The notes under the pieces: model-generated
What the model was told of the DNA's origin: nothing
What the model saw: only the letters and a program-made list of their open reading frames with translations
The model's database searches: none
Translations under genes and position numbers: made by a program
NCBI GenBank assembly: GCA_900544515.1
Contig: UQVI01000095.1
Coordinates: 1 to 7,287 of the forward strand
Length of the DNA: 7,287 nucleotides
Reading direction: 5' to 3'
Origin: an uncultured Oscillospiraceae bacterium
GTDB taxonomy: Bacteria > Bacillota > Clostridia > Oscillospirales > Acutalibacteraceae
Part shown: piece by piece, positions 7,210 through 7,287 of the stretch
How positions within the stretch are numbered: the stretch's first letter is position 1
Layout: the number at the start of each line of letters is the position of its first letter

Positions 7210-7238
7210 TTGACTAAGTACTCCGTTAATGGTATAAT
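7210..7238 (+). promoter_or_regulatory. Rightward promoter reading out of the window
   Basis: The plus strand has TTGACT (7210-7215), a 17-base spacer ending in TGG and a perfect TATAAT (7233-7238), so both hexamers and the extended -10 are near consensus. The predicted start would lie about seven bases on, past the end of the insert. It implies a divergent gene or RNA just outside, of which nothing can be seen here. Confidence 0.7.
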
Positions 7239-7240
7239 TG

Positions 7241-7287
7241 CTGTCTCTTATACACATCTCCGAGCCCACGAGACTAAGGCGAATCTC
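7241..7287. other. Illumina Nextera i7 adapter, inverted copy (artefact)
   Basis: This is the exact reverse complement of bases 1-47: mosaic end CTGTCTCTTATACACATCT, the i7 linker, the same index and the P7 remnant. With the left copy it mimics a 47-bp terminal inverted repeat. Because both ends carry the same adapter, the fragment was probably made by tagmentation and long-range PCR with a single adapter, as in some synthetic or tagged long-read methods (inference). Genomic sequence ends at 7240. Confidence 0.98.

Noticed and set aside
1..7287. A composite transposon or Tn5-like element with 47-bp terminal inverted repeats
   Set aside because: The repeats are sequencing-library adapter with an index; no transposase or target duplication is present.

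Overview
The window reads as one cloned or amplified fragment of a low-GC Gram-positive bacterium, most likely a gut member of the Clostridia (Ruminococcus/Eubacterium-like). I infer this from the AT-rich sequence, the strong Shine-Dalgarno sites, the Bacillus-like pairing of a YabB-type methyltransferase with rsmI, an MscL with a clostridial zinc-ribbon tail, and a secreted transglutaminase with Ig-like and fibronectin III modules. The first 47 and last 47 bases are not biological. They are the same Illumina Nextera i7/Tn5 adapter in inverted orientation, so the genuine insert is 48..7240.

Every gene in the insert is on the minus strand, so transcription runs right to left. At the right end (7116..7240) is a 125-bp intergenic region with two near-consensus extended -10 promoters facing apart. 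One points out of the window. The other drives a three-gene operon: a YabB/TrmN6-family methyltransferase (6384..7115), rsmI (5566..6387) and a PflX-type radical SAM protein (4703..5569). The first promoter's predicted +1 falls on the A of the methyltransferase ATG, so this operon may have a leaderless mRNA. Both junctions are 4-base ATGA overlaps, which suggests translational coupling.

A second promoter lies across the radical SAM stop codon. It leads into mscL (4237..4659), followed 38 bases later by a serine alpha/beta hydrolase of the monoacylglycerol lipase type (3269..4198). This pair ends at a perfect 18-bp hairpin with a U-run (3206..3252).

The left 3.1 kb is one long reading frame (start 3120, running off the insert at 48). 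It encodes a secreted protein of at least 1024 residues: signal peptide, a transglutaminase-like domain with an intact Cys-His-Asp triad, several Ig-like repeats, one complete and one truncated fibronectin III domain. It has its own promoter and a GTG start behind a strong ribosome binding site. The frame has no stop in the window, so simple closed-ORF lists would miss it.

No stretch over 300 bases lacks a gene. I found no rRNA, tRNA, CRISPR array, riboswitch or insertion sequence. The core genes are housekeeping. The least characterised items are the secreted transglutaminase, the orphan radical SAM protein and the apparently leaderless operon.
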